Below are positions 22,193 to 32,719 of a stretch of DNA of 64,000 nt, piece after piece. The position numbers and the translations under genes were made by a program. The first letter of the stretch is position 1. Each line of letters starts with the position of its first letter. The notes under the pieces were generated by a model. It had not been told where the DNA came from. It did no database searches and saw only the letters and a program-made list of their open reading frames with translations. The DNA comes from Lamellibrachia satsuma (lineage: Eukaryota; Annelida; Polychaeta; Sabellida; Siboglinidae), in the NCBI GenBank assembly GCA_033239005.1, contig BSQZ01000001.1:10776500-10840499 (forward strand), given 5' to 3'.

Positions 22193-23581
22193 CTAATGCT
22201 TTAGTAGCTTGCTTTCGGAGTTCCTTAAATTAGTCAGACGTTCGCGGAAAAAGGTCCAGTTTATGTCTATATCCTGTGAGTTGGGGTCGATGTCGAAGTA
22301 CTCAAGATTTAGTTTGTCTATGTCGTCTTTGAGTTGGTCCCAGTCTGCTGATTTGTAACTATAAACTTGGTGGGGGGGTTTCTTGTTGCGAACTGGGTTT
22401 AAGTTGACATTGAAGGTCACGGATTCGTGATCGCTCATACCAGGAGTGGTGTGGGTGTTGATGATAATGGAGGGATTTGAGGTGAGTATGAGGTCAAGAA
22501 TGTTGCCAGAAGCGATGCGTGTGGGGTCGTTTACCATGTTCTGCAGCCCAAAGTCGTTAGTTATTTCTAGTAGTTTGTTATGCTTGCTGGCAGTGCTGTT
22601 ATTAGTGGTCTGGTGATTTGTCCAGTTGATATCAGGGAGGTTAAAATCTCCAGCTATGACTACGTTAGGGGGAGTTTTTTGTGATCTATATAGTTTAGTT
22701 AGGGAGTCGTGGAGAGCTTCAAGGGATTGGAGGTGGTCATTTGGGGGTCGATAATAAGATGCAAAGTATATGCATTTGTTTCGTGCAAAGTGAATTTTTG
22801 TCCAAATTATTTCACAATTTGAGTTTAAATTTTGGAGGGGTTCAGCTACAATGTTGTCACGGAAGGCTATAAGGACTCCACCGCCATGGACATTCCTGTC
22901 CTTTCTGATGGCCTCATAGTTGGGTGGTAGGAAAGAGTATGTAGCATAGTTTGCATCTAATTTAGTTTCAACTAGAAATATGATGTCTGGATTATTATAT
23001 TGAATAGTTGCCTTTAGTTGGGTTGCTTTTTCTATGCTCTTAACGCTGTTGGTGTTTATAAAAATTCCTTTAAGTGTGTTTCCTTGGGTTTTCTTGTGGC
23101 GTTCGGGGGTTGAAGTGTTTTGGGGGTTTGGGGCGAAAATTAAGCCTGCATTTTGTGATGTGTGGAGTGTTGGGGTACTAAGCGTGGAGCTGTCAGACTG
23201 GGTGTTGGTAGAAATGGATTGCTCATTTCTAGATGGGGAAGTGGCAATATTTGGAATTGGGCGCCCATATGGGCCAGGGTTTGGGTGGATGTCGCCTGAG
23301 AGTGCTATCAGTCTGCTGAGGTACAGATGTGTAACAATGTCTGATTTGAATTTGATTTTGGGTGGGAATTTAATTCGGGGATTCAAAGTTAGGGCATAAT
23401 ATTTTGGTTTAATTTTGAGATTTGATCGAGATACGCGTTGACATGTTCCAATGATCGTTGCTATTAGGAGAGTGACGGTGATTATTTGCGTTAGTCCAAG
23501 ATTAATCCGCGTGGAATACGGGACTAGGTGAGGCGAATATTTCCTAAAGGGACATCTGAATTGGAATACATTTTGTAGCAT
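22193..23581 (-). CDS. LINE endonuclease ORF portion (462 codons)
   Basis: The longest open piece of the inserted LINE. The N-terminal 110 residues are hydrophobic in part and end with a 2A-like sequence. From about residue 165 an APE-type endonuclease follows with the N, E, Y, D-x-N and S-D-H motifs in order. The open frame ends through a frameshift, not at a natural stop; downstream RT codons are open in the next frame. Confidence 0.85.
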   Translation of the reverse strand: MLQNVFQFRCPFRKYSPHLVPYSTRINLGLTQIITVTLLIATIIGTCQRVSRSNLKIKPKYYALTLNPRIKFPPKIKFKSDIVTHLYLSRLIALSGDIHPNPGPYGRPIPNIATSPSRNEQSISTNTQSDSSTLSTPTLHTSQNAGLIFAPNPQNTSTPERHKKTQGNTLKGIFINTNSVKSIEKATQLKATIQYNNPDIIFLVETKLDANYATYSFLPPNYEAIRKDRNVHGGGVLIAFRDNIVAEPLQNLNSNCEIIWTKIHFARNKCIYFASYYRPPNDHLQSLEALHDSLTKLYRSQKTPPNVVIAGDFNLPDINWTNHQTTNNSTASKHNKLLEITNDFGLQNMVNDPTRIASGNILDLILTSNPSIIINTHTTPGMSDHESVTFNVNLNPVRNKKPPHQVYSYKSADWDQLKDDIDKLNLEYFDIDPNSQDIDINWTFFRERLTNLRNSESKLLKH

Positions 23582-23700
23582 GGTTTTCTGAAAGTTAGAT
23601 CCAAATGCAAACAGTGGCGACTTGAAGAAAAGTAAGCTTACTAATGAAATGTTTAGGGATAAAATGAAAAGAACTCACCCGGGCGGCGCCGGCCGTGGGA

Positions 23701-23712
23701 GTCCGCCATCTT
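23701..23712 (-). promoter_or_regulatory. YY1-like motif in LINE 5' region
   Basis: The minus strand reads AAGATGGCGGAC, close to the YY1 consensus, within a GC-rich stretch near the 5' end of the LINE. YY1 sites often lie near the start of LINE promoters. A GGGTGAGTTC follows, resembling a splice donor. Confidence 0.4.
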
Positions 23713-24029
23713 TTAAATTTTGGTTCGTGTGTTGCGGTAAAGGGCGTTGTTTTGATTAGTTGCGTTTGTTGTCGTTTGGTTTGTCTGTTTCTGCGTGATC
23801 AGTGGATTATGTTGAGTTGTTGTACCAATTGTGGTCATTTGTTGTGTTGGTGAACATGTTGTGTTGAGTGAAATGTGTGGAGCGATGTAACGGACTCGTA
23901 CCACCCCGACGCATGCGCACTCCCGTAACATAACATTTCCGGACAAGTTCACACTCACTTAACGAACTGAATGCGATATGATTCACCAGATCAGGACTGT
24001 CTACTGTGTATTCTACGTGGCTATAGATA

Positions 24030-24338
<309 letters not shown>

Positions 24339-24705
24339 TGGAACAACAAAGAAAGAGATAATCTAAACAACCACGAATACAAAACTATATAGAACGTTTC
24401 ACCTATTTTCAGGTGAAATCTATGTGACCCACTTATTAGTTTGCGAGTGGCCAACTAGCTAGTAGCTGTGGTTTGGGCGCGGGTCGCAACCGTCACACTC
24501 CGTCGCACTTTAAGCGATACGCGTTCAGGGCAATTTGGCACTATTATAAATGAGGGGATGTGACAGGGGTCTCAACCTCCCATCTTTCACCTGTTTGGGG
24601 GCCACCGTCCCACCATTTCTGAGAGTTCGCCTCCCACCAATCTCGTCCTCGCTAGTCAGGTGTGGTATTAGAACCATGTACAGTACCCCTGGCACATCGA
24701 CTTGG
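24339..24705 (+). repeat. Duplicated 3' block of family genes
   Basis: Shared with 42,295-42,640 and 50,019-50,330. No coding capacity seen. It begins GGAACAACAAAGAAAGAGAT after the microsatellite. Confidence 0.65.
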
Positions 24706-25170
24706 GGTCATGCCTCAGTTGGACTTCCTGGTGTGTTACACACGAATGTAGGGCACAGTAATTTTACATATGTGTTATTTTCAAAAAAATCATACCATCT
24801 GACATAACTGCATTTGAGCCAAGCACATTGGCAAGTTTGCTTGTAGAACATGTTGGCAATGTAACTGTGGATTTTTAGATGATTTCAATAGGCGGAAGGA
24901 TTTTTGGCGATTTTTTCGTAACAAGGCACGTGTGCCTAGTAATTCATGCAGAAATTGGTAAAAAAATTGACGGGTATGGCACGTTCAGGCATTTTGAATG
25001 AGTTATAAGTACGAGACTTTGACTAAACTCGATCAGCATGTCAACGAGATGATGACAACGGCAGGTAAGAAGTTTCAAAATTTGTGATGGTCCCGTTTTC
25101 TTATAATCGTGCAAAACGTTAATATGGTCGCCAGTGGGAAACGTAACAGCAGGCTGAACCCACTTGTTGT
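24706..25170. other. Segment absent from the 42.6-kb paralog
   Basis: About 465 bp lacking at the matching point of 42,640. Its left part is a reversed copy of the 28,460-28,540 block (CCTACATTCGTAGGGCAC region). No inverted terminal repeats found. Confidence 0.5.
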
Positions 25171-25206
25171 AACATGGATTTGTTTTCCCACGCAATGTGT
25201 GGACGT

Positions 25207-25412
25207 AGGGGAGATCGGGGCTAGTAGTTACAATTTTCAGTTAAAGTCAGTTTTTGTGAAAAATATGTTAGATACATTATATCTGTCAACGGATACATTA
25301 CATTTATTATTCGTGTTAATGCAATGTACCATACCACTGATATTCCATATTGTAGTTATGTAGATATATGACATTTCCCACGCGAGGTCGACTGTAACAA
25401 CTAGCCCCGTAA
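25207..25412. mobile_element. Possible non-autonomous DNA element (MITE)
   Basis: GGGGCTAGTAGTTACA at 25,217-25,232 and TGTAACAACTAGCCCC at 25,393-25,408 are inverted copies about 190 bp apart. Exact ends and target duplication are unclear. Copy near 42,670-42,875. Confidence 0.5.
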
Positions 25413-25829
25413 GCGGGGCACGTTGTTACAGCAAAGAACTCGTGGATCGCAAAGCAAGTGTCACTCGTACATGTTACGGTTATTACATTAATTGGATTGT
25501 ACACACTTATACATCTTAAACACAGTGTGCATAACAATGTAGGTGTTCACGGCTTCGTATATTAAGCTTTTAGTTTTTAGTTACCAAAGGGAATTATTCC
25601 CTGGATTATTGCATAGTAAACAATTGTGAATGAAATGCAAATTATTGAATGTAGTATGAAATAATGATTAGAAATATATGTGTAATGCGATTTCTACTAT
25701 ATTGAATGATAAACACACGTACGCACTCACGCACACTCGCACGAGATATAAAAGAATCGCCTATGACGACATTCACTTTGGCAGTGACGTGTACTAGCAT
25801 AGAATGGTCGATCTTTTGTGCCCGTGCAG

Positions 25830-25957
25830 AGATCGACGTCTGAGGGGAAGTCCCCACATACAAATGTTTTGTTTCCCAGGCCAATCAGAAGCACGTTAGG
25901 GTTCAGTGTTGACTCATCGAGCCAAGTACAGCCCTGAGACGCAATCAGTTGTGGACC
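25830..25957 (+). promoter_or_regulatory. CCAAT promoter block before read-through ORF
   Basis: CCAAT at 25,881-25,885, 73 bases before the ATG at 25,958. Start context GACCATGGCC is intact. Homologue at 43,290-43,417. Confidence 0.5.
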
Positions 25958-26206
25958 ATGGCCGCGATGCTCGTCTCGTTCCTACTGCTCACTGCGGTCG
26001 TCTCACTAAGTTCTTCGATAGCGACCGACTTCACACGGCGTGTAAACACAGGGCGTCGTAAGAGATCAGGAATTAGGAACTTCATCCCAAACCAAACAAA
26101 CTTTTTTCTTAGAGTAAAACTAGTGAAGCTGCTGGGTGAACGAAAAAGGCGATTACGAAGTCATTTCAACATACTAAGCATGTCACTGACTTCAAAGTCT
26201 ACGTGA
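25958..26206 (+). CDS. Signal exon read through into a small basic secreted protein
   Basis: Starts like the family leader (MAAMLVSFLLLTAVVS), but the donor CACGGTAAGT has become CACTAAGT, so the frame continues for 82 residues. After the leader come a dibasic stretch RRKRS that fits a furin site and a Lys/Arg-rich region (KLVKLLGERKRRLRSHFN). The duplicate at 43,418 keeps the same length and stop. I count six amino-acid-changing differences and one silent difference between the two, which gives no sign of purifying selection. It could be a newly formed secreted peptide or a decayed exon. Confidence 0.4.
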   Translation: MAAMLVSFLLLTAVVSLSSSIATDFTRRVNTGRRKRSGIRNFIPNQTNFFLRVKLVKLLGERKRRLRSHFNILSMSLTSKST

Positions 26207-26235
26207 TCCATTTTGTACTCTATATATTAAATTGG

Positions 26236-26510
26236 AAGACGGTTTTTGAGAGGCGCGGTAGTGTAATGGTTAGCACATCTGCTTTATATGCCAAAGTCTA
26301 CGTGATCTATTTGTACTCTATATATTACTCTGGAAGACAGATTTTGAGAGGCGCGGAAGTGTAATGGCTAGCACATCTGCTTTACATGCCATAGTTACAC
26401 CGGGACCAGGCATTCTACACCAGGTTAAAAATCTGGCTTTCAATGTTGTTGACTGCGCATCCGTCCTGACACGAATGTCGGTCGCGTCTCGCTAAAGACG
26501 TAAAACGAGG
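26236..26510 (+). repeat. tRNA-derived SINE, head duplicated in tandem
   Basis: The SINE head occurs twice: a first head at 26,246-26,300 is followed by a repeated flank and a second head at 26,346, then the full body to 26,510. The same arrangement is at 43,700-43,965, so it predates that duplication. Confidence 0.7.
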
Positions 26511-26597
26511 ACGATTAGGTACTAACTAAGAACGGTCGGTCTTTTGTGCGCGGAGATCGAAGTATGCAATCGGGGGTCACCACATGGAAACGTTTTG

Positions 26598-26752
26598 CTT
26601 ACCTGGCCAATCAGAAGAACATTATGGTTCAGTGTTAACACGCCGAGCAAGGTACAGCGCTATGGAGCGGTCCCTCGCTCACTCACTCACTCACTAACTC
26701 ACTCACTCGCTCGCTCGCTCGCTCGCTCGCTCACTCACTCACTAATTCATTT
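26598..26752 (+). promoter_or_regulatory. Promoter-like block followed by CACT/GCTC repeats
   Basis: ACCTGGCCAATCAGAAGAAC block where a leader exon would be expected next. Instead (CACT)n and (CGCT)n repeats run to 26,752, directly before copy C second exon. Homologue at 44,060-44,198. Confidence 0.4.
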
Positions 26753-26907
26753 GTCTTCGCTACCACTAGAGCACAGAGCGCTAATAAATCTCCTCCAGCA
26801 AAACAGGAGTGAAATAATTGTGTTTATCAAAACACACATGCAAACAAACGCTTGTTTTCAATTGTATGATATAACAGTTTTGAAACAAGTTTCTGTCCTT
26901 GCGCAAG

Positions 26908-27685
26908 TCACATTTCAATGTCGTGGCCAGGCATCGGCCCAACATTGGCTCCCGACACTGGCCCAACGTCAGTTTCCAGCACTGGCTCGAAATCACCTCC
27001 AGACAATGTCTCTACGTCGACAACACACCGGAGGAGAGACATCGCAACCACTACAAGAACACGGTCTCACAATACAACAACACGGGCTCACACTACAACA
27101 CGGGCTCACACTTCAACAACACAGGCTCACACTACAAAAATACGGGCTCACACTACAACAACACGGGCAAAACACAACTACAACAGAAGGCAACCCGATG
27201 TGGATTGTATACGTCTTGTGTTCTTTTCCGCTCCGTTGTTGTTACTGCTGTACTGTATGTTCACAGGCAAGTTGAAGCGGGTTGGCAATGACACATCTAC
27301 CGACCAAGAGGTCGAATCGGCACTAGTTGCCCACAATGTTCGGGCTGATATTGACACATCTACCGACCAAGAGGTCGAATCGCCCGACAATGTTCGGGCT
27401 GACACACATTCCGATCTGGAAATAGCATCTGGAAGTGGATTAGGGCTCGTTCGGATAAGTGAAGCGTCAATATACAAAGAAGAAACCCTCTACTGCACGA
27501 GAGCATCATCCTGGCGGTGGATTCTTTGCCGTCCTATTACGATGCTCTCGCGATGTCATCTCCTAATTGTCAGATGCCAGTGCCGTTGCCAACGCCATCT
27601 GTCAATGGTGTTGTGCCGCGCCAGTTGTCACCGGGGCCAATCAGCACCAACCATACCACATCCGGAACAGTCCCCACTCACTTAA
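26908..27685 (+). pseudogene. Thr-rich membrane protein, copy C, tail out of frame
   Basis: Acceptor moved by one base (GCGCAAG|TCAC), with a compensating insertion, so the frame re-enters S-W-P-G-I-G-P-T. Stalk repeats TTTTRAH, a membrane segment LVFFSAPLLLLLYCMF, then a duplicated tail module (DTSTDQEVES twice, about 20 codons apart). Before the PPxY site a one-base shift changes PPYES to LYCTRASS, so the WW-binding motifs lie out of frame. The upstream leader at 25,958 has lost its donor. Copy F (44,364) is its sister. Confidence 0.7.
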
Positions 27686-27756
27686 CGAACTGAATGCGCA
27701 ACGGTCGAGTAGCGCAGGACAAAGGTCTACTGTATTCTACCTGGCTATTTATAGCA

Positions 27757-27763
<7 letters not shown>

Positions 27764-27846
<83 letters not shown>
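27764..27846. repeat. (AT)n microsatellite
   Basis: Pure TA run at the 3' end of copy C; copy F lacks it at 45,240. Confidence 0.96.
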
Positions 27847-27849
<3 letters not shown>

Positions 27850-28120
27850 GAACATCTTTATATATACTATTACAATGTCTACATGTGTTTGTGTTTTCAT
27901 CCAACTCAGTTATTACGAAGTCCATATTTGTTTGTGATTTCGCCACTTAGTCAATACGGCATTAAAACGAGTGTCTGTGATTTCCCCAGACTTAGTCGTT
28001 ACGACGTCAAACGATTTTATATACAGATATGTTGGGTTATCTCCGTACTACTGGCTATAACGTTGGTGTCACGCGGCGACTCGGGGACCAGCGAACAGTT
28101 ATTATACTCGTGTAAAGATC

Positions 28121-28187
<67 letters not shown>

Positions 28188-28960
28188 TGTGAGTGCGTGC
28201 GTGTTCGTGTGCGAGCGCTTGCGCATGCGTGTGTGATATACATTTACTTAACCTGTAACAGCCTTCGGATATAACGACCCAAAGCTGTGAATGACTAAGC
28301 AGACAACCACAAACAGTCTTTTGTGCCCGTGCAGAGATCGACGTTTGCAGTCTGTGTGATTACATTATTTACGTTTTGTTTACCTGGCCAATAAAAAGCA
28401 TGTTGTTTTAAAGTATTAGATGGGCATTGTGGCTATGTCAGATCATGACTTTTTTAAATTACACATATCTAAACTTACACTGTGCCCTACATTCGTAGGG
28501 CACACTAAGTGTACACCAGGAAGTGCAGCTGAGGCATGACCTCTTCACAGCCATTACATACCCGGAAGTAACACGTTTGTGGGCTATTGTGTGTTAAGAA
28601 GAAACAGTATAAAGCGTAAGTCCGTAGAACATCACACATATAAGGTGTAAAGTCTTACATTTTTTCATCGTATAATTACGAAAAAAACAATCAGACTCTG
28701 TTACTTCCCCTGACACTGGCTGACACAGGCTTTGTGAAAAAGACGAGATTTCAACACGGCAGCTACAAAGCGATCGAACCGGCAGGTTGTAGCATTTTTT
28801 GAAGCAAACAAACTCACAGTGTAATCGCCATATGTACGTTTTGTTTGACTGACCAATGTAAGCATGAAGCGCGTAAAGTTTTAACCCGCCGAGCCAGGTA
28901 CAACGCTTTGACCTGAAATAGCTTTCGGCTATTGTCATTAACGGCTTTGAATGACTAAGC
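27847..28960. other. Duplicated spacer with (GT)n and CCAAT-like blocks
   Basis: Aligns with 45,245-46,110. (GT)n at 28,122-28,184, a CCAAT-like block near 28,385, a palindrome TGTGCCCTAC/GTAGGGCACA at 28,482-28,505, and another block with CCAAT at about 28,852. The antisense ORF at 28,594-28,995 has no support as a gene. Confidence 0.5.
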
Positions 28961-28974
28961 AGCAAGCAACCGAC

Positions 28975-29165
28975 ATTTTCTTTTGAACCGTGCATAGATC
29001 GACGTATGCAGTCGGGGAGTCCCCGGATAGAAAAGTTTTGTTTGCCTGGCCAATCAGAAGCATGTTTGGGTTCAGCGTTGACTCATCAAGCCAGGTACAA
29101 CGCTGAGACGCAATCAGTTGTGGACCGTGGCCGCGATGCTCGTCTCGTTCCTACTGCTCACTGCG
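28975..29165 (+). pseudogene. Broken leader exon with promoter block
   Basis: CCAAT at 29,050-29,054 and ATG at 29,136 as in copy A, but a deletion of about 20 bp removes the end of the leader and the donor (after CTCACTGC at 29,165). It would have been the leader for copy D at 32,720. Confidence 0.65.
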
Positions 29166-29232
29166 ACTCACGAGATCAGGCATTACGAACTCCATCCCAA
29201 ACTAACACTCTACATATTACAGTGGAAGACAG

Positions 29233-29400
29233 TTTTTGACAGGCGCGGTAGTGTAGTGGTTAGCACATCTGCTTTACATGTCAGAGTTACACCGGAACCA
29301 GGCATTATACACCAGGTGTAAAAACCTGGCTTTCAACGTTGTTGATTGCGTATCAGTCGTGACTCGGATGTCGGTCGCGCCTCGCTAAAGACACAAAAGA
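29233..29400 (+). repeat. tRNA-derived SINE
   Basis: Same SINE as 836-1,000, with the TAGTGTAGTGGTTAGCAC head. Confidence 0.75.
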
Positions 29401-29639
29401 ACTGTTATACTTAATAACTAAAACAAACAAGCTCAATTCCACGTATTTATTATTCCAGGCGATCCTCGGGTTATTTTTATCGTCGGTGACGTCGCGCGTA
29501 AACGCCACTTGTGGATTCAGTCGTGACAGCCCCAGGTCGCCGTGCCTGAGTGATCTTGGTATGGCGCGGTCGTTGGTTATTTAAGCTAGATGCGCTGGAG
29601 AACTTACTGAGAAAACTCAAAGGAATAGAAGTAAACATC

Positions 29640-30017
29640 CAAGGAAATGTTTAATTATTTATAAAAATGAACTTAAATGTGTATGCTTAAATGCGGGGAG
29701 CATAGTGAATAAAAAAGCGAGTTAGAAATCTTGGTTGCAGATATTAAAGGGACAGTACCTCTCCTAGCCATCTCGTCTTTAGGAATCCCGACTCTAATAT
29801 TTAAATTTGGATGGGGTGAGGTTATCTCAGGACTGCCATGTGCACTTGAAGTTTTTTTTTACACAAAGATCAAGTATAAATATATGAGGAAATGGTTTCC
29901 CTCTCAGAGCGACTGAGCCTTGGAATTTCCTGCCTGAAACAGTCGTTCAGCCAAATTCCATAAATTCATCAAAGAACCGGCTGGAGAAATTCTGGTCCAA
30001 CCAGGCAATTTATATAA
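29640..30017 (+). mobile_element. Internally deleted CR1-like LINE
   Basis: The endonuclease start (LNAGSIVNKK) is followed after about 150 bp by the reverse transcriptase end (SLRATEPW-like, then EKFWSNQAIYI). It preserves the empty TA site (29,756-29,757) for the pogo-like element of 1,627-5,390. Confidence 0.7.
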
Positions 30018-30319
30018 GGGGTCTTCCATAAAGTACGTCACGCTTAGGGGGGTGGGGGGTCTAAGGGCAAGCGTTACGTAACGATTTTAAAATGTTGGCT
30101 CGTCTAGCTGTCAATATCCGACAGATAGCTCTAATTGTTAAGCCACTTTTTTTGGGTATATTTCAAAAGCATTTCAACGACAAACCAGAATCATAGAGGG
30201 TATTTGCCAAAACGAAAGTAACTACAGGGGGTGTACATGCCAGCGTTACGAAGAGTTACAAGGGTGGGAGGTCTCAAAAACGTCCAAAACTAGCATGACG
30301 TACTATAATGGATGGCCCC
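30018..30319. mobile_element. 302-bp MITE with TAA target duplication
   Basis: Left end GGGGTCTTCCATAAAGTACG and right end, reverse complemented, GGGGCCATCCATTATAGTAC are imperfect inverted repeats. TAA at 30,015-30,017 is repeated at 30,320-30,322, consistent with a PIF/Harbinger-like 3-bp duplication. No coding capacity. A copy at 47,427-47,706 lacks the right end. Confidence 0.7.
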
Positions 30320-30330
30320 TAACTAACTAA

Positions 30331-31130
30331 TAAAATACGATTTGGCAACAAGGAGACTAAGATATGACCATACAGAAGTTTTTTTTAATATTGAATGATT
30401 ATGAGGATGTTGATAGGAATATGTTCTTCAAACTTAAAGAAGGCAGTAGAACCAAAGGGCACAATTCAGCATTAGTTAAGGAACAGTGTAGGTTGGACAT
30501 CAGAAAGTACTAATTGTTACAGAGGGTGATAAATGAATGGAACAAACTATCAAATGATTGTGTTAATGCTAGTAGTGTGAATATATTTGATATGGGCGGG
30601 CTATATGTAGATAGAAAAAAATTTGGACTCTCGATAAGCCAATGTCCACTTGTCACCCGGAACTTGTAGTTTTTGGACGGCTGTCTTGTCTTGTTAAATC
30701 AATATGGATACGGAAGACAGCGGCAGCGATAAACAGAGATTAGGAGAACTCCGGACTTCCGCTCGTCTACGATGACGTCATCCTACCAGGACATCATGAC
30801 TTATTGACACTTTTTAACTTAACTTTAATATTGATGTGTTCATTTATCTTAATTGATTTATTATTATATTTTTGTGTAAGCTAATTTATTTTATTATAAT
30901 ATTATATACAGTAAATCATATTACTACTATAGTAAATTATTTTGATATGGTCCAGGATTATATTTACATGCCCATCTTAATGATTATTGCTATTTTGTAA
31001 CGAAATGTTATATATAATTTTAGCTATGATATTACAACGTACTATTTTTAATATATTTTCTGTATATTTTATGCAAAGCTTTGGGAACTGTTTTGGATAT
31101 GGCGCTATATAAAATAAATAATATTATTAG
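30331..31130 (+). mobile_element. CR1-like LINE C-terminus and 3' end
   Basis: Homologue of 7,766-8,640. Reads DVDRNMFFKLKEGSRT, then ALVKEQCRLDIRKY and VINEWNKLSNDCVN. Single 3' terminus (GGCGCTATATAAAATAAA), in contrast to the doubled one at 8.5-9.1 kb. Confidence 0.8.
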
Positions 31131-31483
31131 TTAAAATATTACCATGCGCATTATATCTTCGTTTAAATGTCTCCCAAATCGAAGAAATACTCACCATAAT
31201 TTATTTCGAATTGTAAGACTGTAGTCCGATTTGCCGTCGGCCAGCAAAACGCCTTCCCACCCTATTTGGCCACAATGCTCGAAATCAAATACAATTTCGT
31301 GATAGCCAAATAGTTGGCTGCACCGCATCATGTGCATCTCGATACAGTTCGGTTGCAGCAGAACCAAAACACGCTGTAATTTGAGCTTCACAATTGTACA
31401 AAAAGTTCTTACCAAAGTAGAACTATGTACAGTAGCCACGAAAAACGGGGACAAATGAAATGAATATATAGAATGATTGTAGT

Positions 31484-32000
31484 CAGTGGCGTATTTAGGG
31501 GAAGGACAAATGTTGGGTTATGGCCCCCTTTGGCTAACATGTTTCGTTTTTGTCCCGTATTTATCCGTTGTGCCGCTACATGATAGCACGGGTGACTAAG
31601 CTTGCCCCCTTTGACCTCCCCCTTTGGCCTCCCCTTTGGCCTTTTGCATCCCCCTTTGGCCTCCCCCCTTGACCTCCCCTTTGGCTTCCCCCTTTGGCCT
31701 CCCCTTTGGCCTCCCCTTTGGCTTCCCCCTTTGGCCTCCCCCTTTGGCCTCCCCCTTGGCCTCCCCTTTGGCTTCCCCCTTTGGCCTCCCCCTTGGCCTC
31801 CCCTTTGGCCTCCCCCTTTGGCCTACCCCTTGGCCTCCCTCTTGGCCTCCCCTTTGGCCTCCACTCTGGCCTCCCCCCTTGGCCTCCCCCTTGGCCGCCC
31901 CTTTGGCTTCTCCCTTTGGCCTCCCTCTTTGGCCTCCCCTTGGCCTCCCCTTTGGCCTCCCCTTTGCCACCCCCTTTGCGAGAACCTAGATACGCCACTG
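31484..32000. mobile_element. MITE-like inverted repeat enclosing CT-rich minisatellite
   Basis: CAGTGGCGTATTTAGG at the left and CCTAGATACGCCACTG at the right are inverted. The terminal CAGTGGCGTA resembles hAT-type ends. The interior is almost entirely a CCTCCCCTTTGGC minisatellite (31,605-31,975). No 8-bp target duplication is clear. In the 9.4-kb homologue the left terminus is missing. Confidence 0.6.
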
Positions 32001-32719
32001 ACTACAGTAGTGGTATAAACATTGCACCTGTTACATGTGATATATGAGGAAAATATTCAAATGATGTCGACATAAGGAATGCACCAAAGATAGTTTAATG
32101 TTTAAGCTAATTTATTCATAACATATGAATGATCTATAACAAAACGATTCTCTTCCCAGCATTCGATGAACCCTGAACTCTGGTCGTTTTGTCCGGCATG
32201 CCTCAAAATAATGTGGGACTATTACGGAGCGATGATCCAGTAACGTAATGTAGTAGTGCAATGGATTATATCATACAACAAAAAGATAACGTCAACCGAA
32301 TTATTTCGGCGGCGAGATATATGTATGTCAGTACCAAATAGTTGATTATAATAATACATTATGTTAGGTTGAGTCATATAACATAAACAGTTGTTACATT
32401 ACAGCGAATATTATAGCTGACTCTTCAACAATTGTCTTCATGAAACTCATACCAAATTCACACCAACCACAGAACATGTATTTGTTGTTAAGCCAAAGCA
32501 AACGTAGACGTGAAATAATATTTGTTGTTAAGCCAAAACAAACGTAGACGTCAATGTAAGTAACGGCATTTCAATAGCAGCTATTATATTTGACTTGCGT
32601 TTGCAACGTTTCTAATGCTTCCCTCTAATAATAGCGGACGTATAAAGCATATGTAGACAAACGCTATTTTCCACGTGTATATTATCACAGTTTTAACGAA
32701 AGCCTTTGTCTTTGTGCAG
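32001..32719. other. Spacer upstream of copy D second exon
   Basis: Aligns with 10,020-10,480 but carries about 260 extra bp (32,320-32,590), including a short direct repeat of TTTGTTGTTAAGCCAAA. No leader exon. Confidence 0.5.

Larger units (their letters stand above)
20533..23925 (-). mobile_element. CR1-like LINE with 2A-like motif, inserted in copy B
   Basis: The minus strand has a first open frame of 462 codons (23,581-22,193) with the 2A-like motif SGDIHPNPGP at residues 95-104. An APE endonuclease follows, with motifs VETKLDANY, ASYYRPPNDH, IAGDFNLPDINW, GNILDLILTS and MSDHESV. After one frameshift near 22,205 the RT continues (ANYRPISLTCILCKVMEHII, FQHGFQSGLSCESQLIE, AILLDFAKAFDKVPH). 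Near 21,327 the frame jumps from VNGALSDIT to KPEVKQTAYN, so about 500 bp with the Y-x-D-D catalytic box is missing. The 3' end bears a short GACTTGA tandem tail (20,531-20,556). It cannot retrotranspose by itself. Confidence 0.88.
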
